NCBI RefSeq assembly: GCF_900109035.1
Contig: NZ_FNYD01000009.1
Span: forward strand, 62,001 to 126,000
From: Cribrihabitans marinus
GTDB taxonomy: Bacteria > Pseudomonadota > Alphaproteobacteria > Rhodobacterales > Rhodobacteraceae
Direction of reading: 5' to 3'
DNA length: 64,000 nt
Shown here: in pieces, positions 1-7,190 of the stretch
Numbering within the stretch: position 1 is the first letter of the stretch
Layout of the letters: every line of letters begins with the position of its first letter
Translations under genes and position numbers: made by a program
Notes under the pieces: model-generated
Seen by the model: the letters and a program-made list of their open reading frames with translations, nothing else
Databases searched by the model: none
What the model was told of the DNA's origin: nothing

Positions 1-93
1 CGATACTGCCGCAAAACGCGCCTCACTCCGGCGCGGCTCGTCCCGAATCGCGCGCGTTCCGCGCCCATTTCAGTTTGCGTTGCCACGCAGTTT

Positions 94-176
94 GCGAGGC
101 TCCGCCTCGCGCTCCGAGGTATTTTTCAGCGAGAGGAAGGGCAGGCGCCTGTTTCCTCTTGCCTGAAATATCCCGG
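94..176. repeat. GC-hairpin plus inverted intergenic repeat
   Basis: The intergenic stretch past rpmE starts with a perfect 7-bp stem and 3-nt loop (94-110, arms GCGAGGC/GCCTCGC). It is followed by GGTATTTTTCAG...GAGAGGAAG (about 118-139) and a diverged inverted copy (about 151-174, reading GATATTTCAGGCAAGAGGAA on the minus strand). A related hairpin-plus-tail occurs at 58261-58307. The layout looks like a REP/BIME-type intergenic repeat family. Only these two loci are visible in the window, so the family assignment is inferred. Confidence 0.5.
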
Positions 177-230
177 GGGAGGCGCCCGGAGGGCGGCGGG
201 GGCAGAGCCCCCTGCATCGGCCTCGCGCAG

Positions 231-256
231 AAAAAAGGCCGCCCGGAGGCGGCCTT
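231..256 (-). terminator. Rho-independent terminator of the rplS-rpmE end of the operon
   Basis: On the minus strand a 7-bp perfect stem (GGCCGCC / GGCGGCC, 4-nt loop CGGA or its complement) runs straight into six T residues. It lies about 25 bases past the rpmE stop. This is the classic intrinsic terminator layout and closes the translation operon. Confidence 0.85.
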
Positions 257-280
257 GGTTGAAACGCGGGTCGGGTCGGC

Positions 281-502
281 TCAGAAGCCCAGGCCCTCGT
301 ATTTCTTCTTGAACTTGGACACGCGGCCGCCGGTGTCCATCAGCCGCGAGCTGCCACCGGTCCAGGCCGGGTGCACGCTGGGGTCGATGTCAAGCGAAAG
401 CTGGTCGCCCTCGCTGCCCCAGGTGGACTTCATCTGCACGACGGTGCCGTCGGTCATCTTGACGTTGATGACGTGGTAATCGGGATGGGTGTCTTTTTTC
501 AT
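281..502 (-). CDS. rpmE: 50S ribosomal protein L31
   Basis: Component of the large ribosomal subunit. The 73-residue product begins [10 protein letters not shown] and carries the L31 blocks HPAWTG and [13 protein letters not shown]. It lacks the CxxC zinc ribbon of E. coli-type L31, as is usual for alphaproteobacterial L31. The ATG has AAGGAG seven bases upstream. It is the last gene of the operon, 11 bp after rplS and followed by an intrinsic terminator at 231-256. Confidence 0.95.
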   Translation of the reverse strand: MKKDTHPDYHVINVKMTDGTVVQMKSTWGSEGDQLSLDIDPSVHPAWTGGSSRLMDTGGRVSKFKKKYEGLGF

Positions 503-513
503 CGCTCCGCTCC

Positions 514-897
514 TTACGCCCGGGCGCCCGACTTGGGCTTGTAGTTGGTGACTTCCGCGATCCGGGCCGACTTGCCGCGGCGCGAGCGCAGGTAATACAG
601 CTTGGCCCGGCGGACCTTGCCGCGGCGGACCACGGTGATGCTGTCGATATTGGTCGAGTAGAGCGGGAACACCCGTTCAACGCCTTCGCCAAACGAGATC
701 TTGCGCACTGTGAACGAGCCGTCGATGCCGTCGCCGTTCTTTCGGCTGATGCAGACGCCTTCGTAATTCTGCACACGGGTGCGCGTGCCTTCGGTCACCT
801 TGTAACCGACGCGCACGGTGTCGCCGGCCTTGAAGTCGGGGATGTCCTTCCCCAGGGCGGCAATCTGTTCCGCCTCGAGCTGTGCGATCAGGTCCAT
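514..897 (-). CDS. rplS: 50S ribosomal protein L19
   Basis: Large-subunit protein at the 30S-50S interface. The 127-residue product shows the family core: F(K)[14 protein letters not shown] near residues 22-37, then [32 protein letters not shown], and the basic stretch [21 protein letters not shown] precedes the ATG with 8-nt spacing. It is normally directly downstream of trmD; here a methyltransferase gene and 258 non-coding bases separate the two. That gap probably holds a dedicated rplS promoter or leader. It contains an imperfect stem (CGCGAG...CTCGCG, 1086-1107) but no RNA family that I recognise. Confidence 0.95.
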   Translation of the reverse strand: MDLIAQLEAEQIAALGKDIPDFKAGDTVRVGYKVTEGTRTRVQNYEGVCISRKNGDGIDGSFTVRKISFGEGVERVFPLYSTNIDSITVVRRGKVRRAKLYYLRSRRGKSARIAEVTNYKPKSGARA

Positions 898-1155
898 CTG
901 ATCATCTCCTCATATGCTCGTGGTTGCTCCACGAAGGTGGTATGCGCCCTCAGAGCTCTCGGTCTTCGATCGGGTCCGCCACTGCGCCCGCCAGAGATCA
1001 GGTCGTCCGTTTGCTTGTCGCTTCGGGATTGATGGGCGCGGGTCGAAGCGGTTCCGCACGGCGTCATACCCCGAAGGTCCGGAGCCGCGAGCGATTCCGA
1101 ACTCGCGCGGTATAGGGCGGAACCACGGGACGATCAACCGGTTTTTCAGGCAAGC

Positions 1156-1911
1156 TCAGTGCCGGATCACCATGCCTTGTCCTGTCGGCAACTCAAGCAC
1201 GCTGTGGCCCCGGGCGGCCATGAATTCGTTCTCGGCATGCCGTTGTGCGGAATAACCGGTCCAGCCATAGTCGTCGAACAGGATGATCCCGCCCGGCATC
1301 ACCTTGTCGAACAAGGCCTCGAGCGCGGCGATTTCCGACGCGGCCGAGTTCATGTCGATATGCAGCAACGCAATCTGCTCAGGGCAGGCCTGTCGGAAGC
1401 TGTCGGGCACCATGCCGCGAACGATGCGCGTGTTGGGCACCTTGGCGAAGCGATCCTGGACGATTTTCAGAATGGCATCCGGATCGTCGGCGATGGCGCG
1501 TTCGTAAACCGCGTTGTTGCGGTTCTCGGAGTTCATGTTTTCCGGAATTCCGGAAAATGTGTCGTAGAGATACAGAGTCTTGTCGGTCGCCGCGAAATCA
1601 AGATAGTCGGTCAGAAAGGCAAAGCTGAACCCTTTCCAAACGCCGCACTCGACGAAATCGCCTTGTCCACGCAAGGCCAACTGGCCGGCCCAGACCAGGG
1701 TGTGCAGCCGCCACGCCAGAGATCTTTCCTGCGAATTCTGGGCGTTGCGCTTCATTGTCTCGACAAAGCGGCGATCCTCGCGGAACGCGGCGCTGCGCTG
1801 TATGCCGATCAGATTATCGGCGGCGTAGACCGACCCGCAAAGCTCGTTGATGGTTGCCAACGCCTGCTCGAATCTCTTGCCGTTCTCGCCCTTGAAGTTT
1901 CCGTAAAACAC
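1156..1911 (-). CDS. TylF/MacF-family SAM-dependent O-methyltransferase
   Basis: Class I methyltransferase related to TylF, MycF and other sugar or small-molecule O-methyltransferases. The SAM-binding motif I is FVECGVWKG (around residue 87). It is followed by LYLYDTFSGIPE, the metal-site region LLHIDMNS...SE and GGIILFDDYGW, and the C-terminal block ELPTGQGM. The length of 251 residues is normal for the family. The start is GTG with AAGGA six bases upstream. It sits between trmD and rplS, where related genomes have nothing. Base composition looks lower in GC by eye than its neighbours, which suggests acquisition. The substrate cannot be read from the sequence; a glycan or glycolipid sugar is a guess. 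Confidence 0.8.
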   Translation of the reverse strand: MFYGNFKGENGKRFEQALATINELCGSVYAADNLIGIQRSAAFREDRRFVETMKRNAQNSQERSLAWRLHTLVWAGQLALRGQGDFVECGVWKGFSFAFLTDYLDFAATDKTLYLYDTFSGIPENMNSENRNNAVYERAIADDPDAILKIVQDRFAKVPNTRIVRGMVPDSFRQACPEQIALLHIDMNSAASEIAALEALFDKVMPGGIILFDDYGWTGYSAQRHAENEFMAARGHSVLELPTGQGMVIRH

Positions 1912-1974
1912 GCTCCGTCCTTCCGATCAGCCTCAAACGCCAAGCTCGCAGTTCGCCAAACCGGTTGGCGTATG

Positions 1975-2799
1975 TCAATCACCCGAGTTTTCGCTACCCT
2001 CGTGTACGGCCCACAGGTCGGGACGGCGTTCTTGGGTGATTTCTTCCGCCAAACGGCGCCGCCATTCGGCCACCTTGCCGTGATGACCCGACATCAGAAC
2101 CTCCGGAATCTCGCGCCCCTGCCAAACGGCCGGGCGGGTGTATTGCGGATGTTCCAGAAGGCCTGACGCGAAGCTCTCGTCCCGGGCCGAGGCTTCGTTG
2201 CCCAGCACGCCGGGGATCAGGCGGACGGTGGCGTCGATCAGGGCCTGAGCGGCGATTTCGCCGCCGGTCATCACGAAATCGCCCAGCGAGACCTCCTGGA
2301 CGCCGTAATGCTCCAGCACGCGCTCGTCCACGCCCTCGAACCGGCCGCAGATCAGGGTAGCGCCGGGACCGCGGGCGAGGTCGCGCATCATCGCCTGGTC
2401 CATCGGGCGGCCGCGCGGGCTGAGATAGATCAGCGGTTGCGGGGCACCGGCCTGCGCCTGCGCGTGTTCGATCGCCGGGCCCAGGACATCGGCACGCAGC
2501 ACCATGCCGGCGCCGCCGCCCGCCGGGGTGTCGTCGACATTGCGGTGCCGGCCGATGCCGAAGCGGCGCAGGTCGATCGTGTCGAGCCGCCACAGCCCGT
2601 CCTTGAGCGCCCGGCCGGTCAGGCTTTCGCCCAGCACGCCGGGGAAGGCGTCGGGGAACAGGGTGATAACATGGGCGGCCCAGGCGCCGTGCAACTGGGG
2701 CGCGGGCGTGATCAATTCACGCGGTCGGGCCGTGGCGCGGATGGCCTTGCGGCCATGCGACCGGGCGGGCGGTGCGGTGTCTGGATCGCGGTCGGACAT
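1975..2799 (-). CDS. trmD: tRNA (guanine37-N1)-methyltransferase
   Basis: SPOUT methyltransferase that makes m1G37 in tRNAs reading CNN codons, preventing +1 frameshifting. The product has 274 residues. Conserved blocks are VITLFPDAFPG, VDDTPAGGGAGMVLR, LSPRGRPMDQ, CGRFEGVDERVLEHY, SLGDFVMTGGE (knot and catalytic Asp region) and LLEHPQYTRP. A basic N-terminal extension of about 40 residues (RSHGRKAIRATARPRE) precedes the core, as in other Rhodobacteraceae. I start at the ATG giving MSDRDP, which has GAGG six bases upstream; an ATG four codons earlier is also in frame. It lies downstream of rimM. Confidence 0.95.
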   Translation of the reverse strand: MSDRDPDTAPPARSHGRKAIRATARPRELITPAPQLHGAWAAHVITLFPDAFPGVLGESLTGRALKDGLWRLDTIDLRRFGIGRHRNVDDTPAGGGAGMVLRADVLGPAIEHAQAQAGAPQPLIYLSPRGRPMDQAMMRDLARGPGATLICGRFEGVDERVLEHYGVQEVSLGDFVMTGGEIAAQALIDATVRLIPGVLGNEASARDESFASGLLEHPQYTRPAVWQGREIPEVLMSGHHGKVAEWRRRLAEEITQERRPDLWAVHEGSENSGD

Positions 2800-2884
2800 G
2801 CCATGCCTCATACGCCACAGGCGCGGCGCTGGAAACGCAAAAAAGCCGGATGTCAGCCAGTGGAGGACACGCCGCGCGCCCCTG

Positions 2885-3394
2885 TCATTCCGGGAACAGG
2901 CCCTCGGGCGGGTCGGCCACGATGCGGCCCGCGCCCAGGTCGACGGTCGGCACGGCGTCGTGGGTGAAGGGCAGCAGGACCGTGGTCTTCAGCCCCGGCG
3001 CCTGGATTTCGAGCAGGTCCGAGGCGCCGTGGTTCAGCACCGCCTTGACCCGGCCCAGCGGCGCGCCGCCGGTGTCGTGCACCTCCAGGCCGATCAGGTC
3101 GGTATGGTAGAACTCGTCATCCGGCAGCTTGGGAAGCTGGTCGCGCCGCGCAAAGAGGCGCAGGCCGCGGATCGCGTCGGCCTGTTCCTTGGTCTCGATC
3201 CCCGACAGGCGGGCGGCAAAGCCGTTCTTGACCGGGCGGGTGAGGGTGATCGTGTAGCGGTTGGCGCCGGCCTCGTCGGTGAGCGGCGAGTAGCTCTCGA
3301 TGTCCTCGGGGGTGCTGGTGAAGCTTTTCAGCCGCACCTCGCCGCGCACGCCGAAGGCGCCCGCAACCGCACCGACACAGATCAGCTCGCTCAT
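2885..3394 (-). CDS. rimM: 16S rRNA processing protein RimM
   Basis: Ribosome maturation factor that binds S19 and the 30S head during late assembly. The 169-residue product has the N-terminal RimM barrel ([17 protein letters not shown] at residues 8-24) and the PRC-barrel ([14 protein letters not shown] near residue 90, then [11 protein letters not shown]). The start giving MSELICVG overlaps the stop of the upstream 47-codon gene as ATGA. A longer in-frame extension exists but lacks support. The gene follows rpsP, bluB and the small membrane protein in one transcript. Confidence 0.93.
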   Translation of the reverse strand: MSELICVGAVAGAFGVRGEVRLKSFTSTPEDIESYSPLTDEAGANRYTITLTRPVKNGFAARLSGIETKEQADAIRGLRLFARRDQLPKLPDDEFYHTDLIGLEVHDTGGAPLGRVKAVLNHGASDLLEIQAPGLKTTVLLPFTHDAVPTVDLGAGRIVADPPEGLFPE

Positions 3395-3534
3395 CTTTGC
3401 CCTCCCTGGCACAGGTCGTCCACGACCCTTCCGCCGGCATCGAGGCAGCGGTCGGTATGGGCGTTGCGTTCATAGAACATCCCGGCCACGAAGGCGATCA
3501 GCACCAGGATGGGGAGTCTCAGCAGTCCGAACAT
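3391..3534 (-). CDS. Small single-span membrane protein (47 aa) between bluB and rimM
   Basis: This short ORF encodes [20 protein letters not shown] followed by [15 protein letters not shown] and [12 protein letters not shown]. It has one N-terminal hydrophobic helix (residues 2-20), then a short polar tail with two cysteines (about 30 and 42) that could face the periplasm and form a disulfide. The ATG has GAGG five bases upstream, directly after the bluB stop, and its TGA overlaps the rimM ATG (ATGA). Translational coupling on both sides argues that it is real. I do not recognise a function. Confidence 0.7.
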   Translation of the reverse strand: MFGLLRLPILVLIAFVAGMFYERNAHTDRCLDAGGRVVDDLCQGGQR

Positions 3535-3540
3535 CGCACC

Positions 3541-4176
3541 TCAACGGGTTTCCAGATGCAGCGTGGTGCGGCGGGTTTCCCAGCCTTTGCGCTGCAGTTC
3601 CGGGGTGTCTGATATCGCCTCGGGCCGGCCGATGCAAAAATAACCGATCAGCCGCCAGGCGGCGGGGGTCTCGAGGTCCCGGCTCAGCCGGTCGGCGTCC
3701 AGGATCGACACCCAGCCCATGCCCAGCCCCTCGGCCCGCAGGCGCAACCAGAAAAGGGTGATGGCGCTGACGACGGAATATCGGCGCATCTCGGGCATCG
3801 TGCCGGCGCCGAGGCCGTGGCCCTGCGCCGTGGCGTCGTCGCAGAACACCGCCAGGTGCACCGGGGCGTCTTCCATGCCCGAGAGCTTCAGCTGGCCGTA
3901 GAGCGCGGCGCGCGCTCCGGAATAGCCTTCTAGCGCCGCTGCATTGGCCTGGCGGAAATTGTCGATCGCCGCGGACCGGGCGGCGCTGCTGTCCACCCGG
4001 AGGATCCGCCAGGGCTCGCTGAGCCCCACCGATGGCGCCAGCGAAAACGCGTCGAGGCAGCGCGCAAGCACTGCCTCGTCCACGGGCTCGCGGCGAAACC
4101 GGCGCACGTCGCGCCGGACCCGCATCAGCAAATCGAGCCGGGTGCGGAAGTCGTCGTCGAACTCGGGCTCCCGCAC
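3541..4176 (-). CDS. bluB: 5,6-dimethylbenzimidazole synthase (BluB)
   Basis: Nitroreductase-fold enzyme that splits reduced FMN with oxygen to give DMB, the lower axial ligand of vitamin B12. Family features are RRDVRRFR near the N-terminus, LAPSVGLSEPWRILRV (substrate pocket), a Met-rich lid region around GLGAGTMPEMRRYSVV, and the C-terminal IGYFCIGRPEA. With a GTG start at 4176 the product is 211 residues, close to family length; an internal ATG before RVRRDVRRFR would be too short. It begins 11 bp after rpsP, an unusual place for a cobalamin gene since no other cob genes are near. The start is uncertain; the family is clear. Confidence 0.88.
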   Translation of the reverse strand: MREPEFDDDFRTRLDLLMRVRRDVRRFRREPVDEAVLARCLDAFSLAPSVGLSEPWRILRVDSSAARSAAIDNFRQANAAALEGYSGARAALYGQLKLSGMEDAPVHLAVFCDDATAQGHGLGAGTMPEMRRYSVVSAITLFWLRLRAEGLGMGWVSILDADRLSRDLETPAAWRLIGYFCIGRPEAISDTPELQRKGWETRRTTLHLETR

Positions 4177-4187
4177 AGGAAAACCGC

Positions 4188-4562
4188 TCAGCTTTCGGCG
4201 GCTTCCGCGGGCGCCTCGGAGGCTTCGGCAGCCTTGGCGGCCTTCTCCTCGGCGCGTTCCTGGGCCTTCTTGCCGGGCGTGCCCTTCTGGGGGTTGTTGC
4301 GCTCGGCCTTGCTGCGGGTGCCGGCGGCTTCCAGCATGCGGGCGATGCGGTCGGTGGGCAGGGCGCCCTTGTCCAGCCAGTGCTGGATGCGCTCCATGTC
4401 CATCTTCACGCGATCCTCGCTGTCCTTGGGCAGCAGCGGGTTGTAGGTGCCCAGCTTCTCGATGAAGCGGCCGTCGCGCGGCATGCGGCTGTCGGCCGCG
4501 ACGATGCGGTAGAAGGGGCGCTTTTTCGAACCGGCGCGGGCGAGACGGATTTTCATAGCCAT
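4188..4562 (-). CDS. rpsP: 30S ribosomal protein S16
   Basis: Small-subunit assembly protein. The 124-residue product starts [20 protein letters not shown] and has the family blocks [22 protein letters not shown] and [22 protein letters not shown] low-complexity Ala/Glu/Lys tail of about 40 residues ([20 protein letters not shown]) extends it beyond the roughly 82 residues of E. coli S16, as in many alphaproteobacteria. It is 41 bp downstream of chorismate mutase. Confidence 0.95.
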   Translation of the reverse strand: MAMKIRLARAGSKKRPFYRIVAADSRMPRDGRFIEKLGTYNPLLPKDSEDRVKMDMERIQHWLDKGALPTDRIARMLEAAGTRSKAERNNPQKGTPGKKAQERAEEKAAKAAEASEAPAEAAES

Positions 4563-4603
4563 TGTGAATACTCCTTTGATGGCGTTGACCGGGCAATCCC
4601 CGG

Positions 4604-4900
4604 TTATTCCTGGTGTTCCTTGTGGTGTCGGATGACTTCCCGAATGATGAAATTCAGGAATTTCTTGGCGAAATCGGGGTCCAGATCGGCCTCCTCCGCC
4701 AGAGCTTCGAGCCGTTCGATCTGTTGCGCCTCGCGCGCCGGATCGGACGGGGGAAGGTCGTGCCGGGCCTTGAGACGGCCCACGGACTGGGTGTGCTTGA
4801 ACCGTTCGCCCAGGGTATAGACGAGGATCGCGTCGAGCCGGTCGATGCTCTCGCGGTGCTCCTTCAGCAGCTCGGCGGCACGGGTTGCGGGATCGGTCAT
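4604..4900 (-). CDS. Chorismate mutase, AroQ class
   Basis: Converts chorismate to prephenate for Phe/Tyr synthesis. The all-helical AroQ fold is visible: residues 15-27 ([13 protein letters not shown]), the active-site Arg/Lys stretch [31 protein letters not shown], and the C-terminal helix [21 protein letters not shown]. The length of 98 residues fits a monofunctional AroQ. The ATG of MTDPATRA has GGAGG six bases upstream; the GTG two codons earlier lies inside that Shine-Dalgarno and is rejected. It sits between the GNAT array and rpsP, a position seen across Rhodobacteraceae. Confidence 0.9.
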   Translation of the reverse strand: MTDPATRAAELLKEHRESIDRLDAILVYTLGERFKHTQSVGRLKARHDLPPSDPAREAQQIERLEALAEEADLDPDFAKKFLNFIIREVIRHHKEHQE

Positions 4901-4945
4901 GCGCACCTCCGCGCGGCGGCGGGCCGCGGCAGTCCGGTCGGGATC

Positions 4946-5545
4946 TCAGTCAAGGGCCCATCCTTTCGGTTTGAACAGCGGATCGGCGTAGTGGCCGATC
5001 TCCATCTCGATGCCATGTGCCAGCTGGCTGCCGTCGAGCTGCGCCGGCGCGGGGTGGCGATAGACCGCGTCGTTGCCGTCGATGGTCGCGGCCTCGTGGT
5101 CCTTTTTGGCGCCCAGCCGCTCGGCCAGGCGGATCGAGTCGAGGTTCTTGGGGTCGATGTAGCTGACCGCGGTTTCCCAGCCCCGTTCGCGGTAGAAATA
5201 CCGCCGGGCGGCGTGCACCGCCTCGAGCGCATAGCCGTGACCGGCGGCGTCGGGCCAGATCACCCAGGCGATCTCGCGCTCGGGCCATTTGGCCGGCATC
5301 CAGCCGCCGGCCATGCCAAGCGTCTTGTCGGTCGCCTTGTCGTGGATCATCCACATGCCATAGCCGCGGATCTGCCAATGCCCGATCTCGGCGGCGTAGA
5401 GCATCCACGATTCGTAAGGGTTCAGCGGCCCGCCCATGAAGCGCGCGCGGTAGCTGGTGAAGGTGGCCTTGAAGTTCGGGTAGTCCTCGGGTTCAGGTCC
5501 GCGCAGCACCAGGCGGCGGGTTTCCAGTGTGGGTATGCTGTTCAT
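4946..5545 (-). CDS. GNAT acetyltransferase, fourth of four in tandem
   Basis: RimJ/RimL-type N-acetyltransferase of 199 residues. The N-terminal signature [19 protein letters not shown] is followed by the acetyl-CoA loop region [14 protein letters not shown] (about residues 100-113) and [21 protein letters not shown]-terminal tail of about 30 residues ([17 protein letters not shown]) is absent from the other three copies. The ATG overlaps the stop of the preceding paralogue (ATGA), so translation is coupled. The acceptor is unknown; the setting suggests a ribosomal protein, but small-molecule targets are possible. Confidence 0.85.
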   Translation of the reverse strand: MNSIPTLETRRLVLRGPEPEDYPNFKATFTSYRARFMGGPLNPYESWMLYAAEIGHWQIRGYGMWMIHDKATDKTLGMAGGWMPAKWPEREIAWVIWPDAAGHGYALEAVHAARRYFYRERGWETAVSYIDPKNLDSIRLAERLGAKKDHEAATIDGNDAVYRHPAPAQLDGSQLAHGIEMEIGHYADPLFKPKGWALD

Positions 5546-6129
5546 TGCAGCCCCCTTTCCGCCGGGTCGGGACGCGGATGGCGGAAGACCACGGAGGTTT
5601 CGCCACCCTCGGTGATCTCGCCCTCGCGCAGCGCACCCAGCCGCCCGGCCAGCCGGATCGAGCGGGTGTTGTCGGGGTCGATATAGCTGACCAGCGAGGG
5701 CAGGTTCAGATGTTCGAACCCATAGGCGCGGGTGGCCTCGGCGGCCTCGGCCGCGTATCCGTGGCCTTCGCCCGCCTGCGTCATCATGAAGCCCAGTTCC
5801 GGCTCGCGGTCGCCCGGTTCGAAGCCGAGCAGGACAAAGCCCAGCAGCGCGCCGTCCTGCCGCGCCGTCACGGTCCAGATGCCGTGACCGCGCAGCAGCC
5901 AGCCGGCGACCATGTTCGAGAAATCATACCAGGCGGCCGCGCGCGTGGCGCAGCCAAGGTGCCGGCCGCGCGGGCTGGCGGCGATTTCAGCATAGGCGTC
6001 GACATCGACGATGCGCGGTGCGCGCAGCACCAGGCGCCGGGTCTCCAGCACCGGAATCCGGTCGGCCAGCTGCGCCGCCAGGGCGGCCGCCGGCCCGGTC
6101 GAGGGAGTTTCGCAGGCCAGCCGGGTCAT
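5542..6129 (-). CDS. GNAT acetyltransferase, third of four in tandem
   Basis: Acetyl-CoA-dependent N-acetyltransferase of the RimJ/RimL class, 195 residues. It carries [19 protein letters not shown] at residues 24-42, after a longer N-terminal leader than its neighbours (MTRLACETPSTGPAAA). The CoA-binding GEGHGYAAEAAEATRAYG and SYIDPDNTRSIRLAGRLGA are intact. It overlaps by ATGA with the gene before (6126) and the gene after (5545). Divergence from the other copies shows an old duplication, not a recent amplification. Confidence 0.85.
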   Translation of the reverse strand: MTRLACETPSTGPAAALAAQLADRIPVLETRRLVLRAPRIVDVDAYAEIAASPRGRHLGCATRAAAWYDFSNMVAGWLLRGHGIWTVTARQDGALLGFVLLGFEPGDREPELGFMMTQAGEGHGYAAEAAEATRAYGFEHLNLPSLVSYIDPDNTRSIRLAGRLGALREGEITEGGETSVVFRHPRPDPAERGLQ

Positions 6130-6650
6130 GCCGCCCCCGCCCGGGGATGGCGCCAGACCTGGCAGGGGGTGCCGACAACAGTGCCGTCACGCTCAAAGCT
6201 CGCGCCCAGCCGTTCGGCCAGCGCCAGCGAGCGGGCGTTCTCGGGCACGATATAGGAGATCGGCGCGGCGATGCCAAAATGCCGCGCGCCGTGGTCTCGG
6301 GCCGCGCACGCGGCCTCATAGGCATATCCCTTGCCCTCGTACCCGTCATAGAGGTGCCAGCCCAGTTCCGGCTCGTCCCAGTCGAGCCCGTTGATGAACC
6401 CGACCCGGCCGACGGGCTGGCCGCCGTCGCGCTCGGTCACCATCCACATGCCATAGCCGCGCAGGGCCCAGTGGCCGAGACCGGACAGGAAGATGCGCCA
6501 CGCCTGGAATCGGTCGGCGGGACCGCCGACCAGGTGCGACCGCGGCGAGGTATAGAACGCTGCATGCGCCGCGAAGTCCGACTCCAGCGGGCCGCGCAGG
6601 ACCAGGCGGTCGGTGGCGATCACCGGGATATCGCGCAGGACGGCGGTCAT
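6126..6650 (-). CDS. GNAT acetyltransferase, second of four in tandem
   Basis: RimJ/RimL-type acetyltransferase of 174 residues, the shortest of the array. It contains IPVIATDRLVLRGPLESDF near residue 8, HWALRGYGMWMV, the CoA loop EGKGYAYEAACAARDHG, and SYIVPENARSLALAERLGA. It closely matches the first and fourth copies in the GHWxLRGYGMW block. ATGA overlaps at both ends place it in the ffh transcript. Confidence 0.85.
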   Translation of the reverse strand: MTAVLRDIPVIATDRLVLRGPLESDFAAHAAFYTSPRSHLVGGPADRFQAWRIFLSGLGHWALRGYGMWMVTERDGGQPVGRVGFINGLDWDEPELGWHLYDGYEGKGYAYEAACAARDHGARHFGIAAPISYIVPENARSLALAERLGASFERDGTVVGTPCQVWRHPRAGAA

Positions 6651-7189
6651 GCGTAGGCCTCGATCCCGCCGGCGGCCAGATCCTCGGGCGCGGGGTGGCG
6701 CCAGATCTCCAGCGCGCCGAACCGTTCGTGCTCGTGCGTGCCATCGGCCCGCGCGCCCATGCGGCGGGCGACGTTGCGCGAGGCCGCGTTCTCCGGGGCC
6801 ACCAGGCTGATCGCCGTGGTCCAGCCCAGCGTGTCATAGGCATATTCGCGCGCGGCCAGCGCCGCCTCGGTGGCGTATCCCTTGCCCTCGAACCCGTCGA
6901 ACAGGTCCCAGCCGATCTCGGGCTCGGGCCAACCTTGCGGGAACCACAGGCCGATCAGCCCGGCCAGCTTGCCGGTTGCGGTCTCCACCACGCTCCAGCG
7001 GCCGAAGCCACGCAGCTGCCAATGACCCAGTTCCGCGGCCAGGTAGCGCCAGCTCTGCTCGGCCGGCACCGGGCCGCCGACAAAGCCCGACCGCTCGGAC
7101 GCAAAGAATGCGGCGAAGACCGGGAAATCGCCGGCTTCGGGCGCGCGCAGCGTCAGGCGCGGGGTGGATATGGTGGGGATCGGGGTCAC
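6647..7189 (-). CDS. GNAT acetyltransferase, first of four in tandem after ffh
   Basis: RimJ/RimL-type acetyltransferase of 180 residues. It shows PTISTPRLTLRAPEAGDFP, GHWQLRGFGRWSVV, the CoA-binding EGKGYATEAALAAREY and LVAPENAASRNVARRMGA. It starts with GTG one base after the ffh stop codon, so it is likely translated by ribosomes finishing ffh. The following three paralogues overlap stop-to-start. The substrate is not deducible. Confidence 0.85.
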   Translation of the reverse strand: MTPIPTISTPRLTLRAPEAGDFPVFAAFFASERSGFVGGPVPAEQSWRYLAAELGHWQLRGFGRWSVVETATGKLAGLIGLWFPQGWPEPEIGWDLFDGFEGKGYATEAALAAREYAYDTLGWTTAISLVAPENAASRNVARRMGARADGTHEHERFGALEIWRHPAPEDLAAGGIEAYA

Positions 7190-7190
7190 G

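Noticed and set aside
898-1155. Ribosomal-protein leader or small RNA in the 258-bp gap before rplS
   Set aside because: Only one imperfect hairpin (CGCGAG/CTCGCG) is visible. No match to a leader family that I can recognise.
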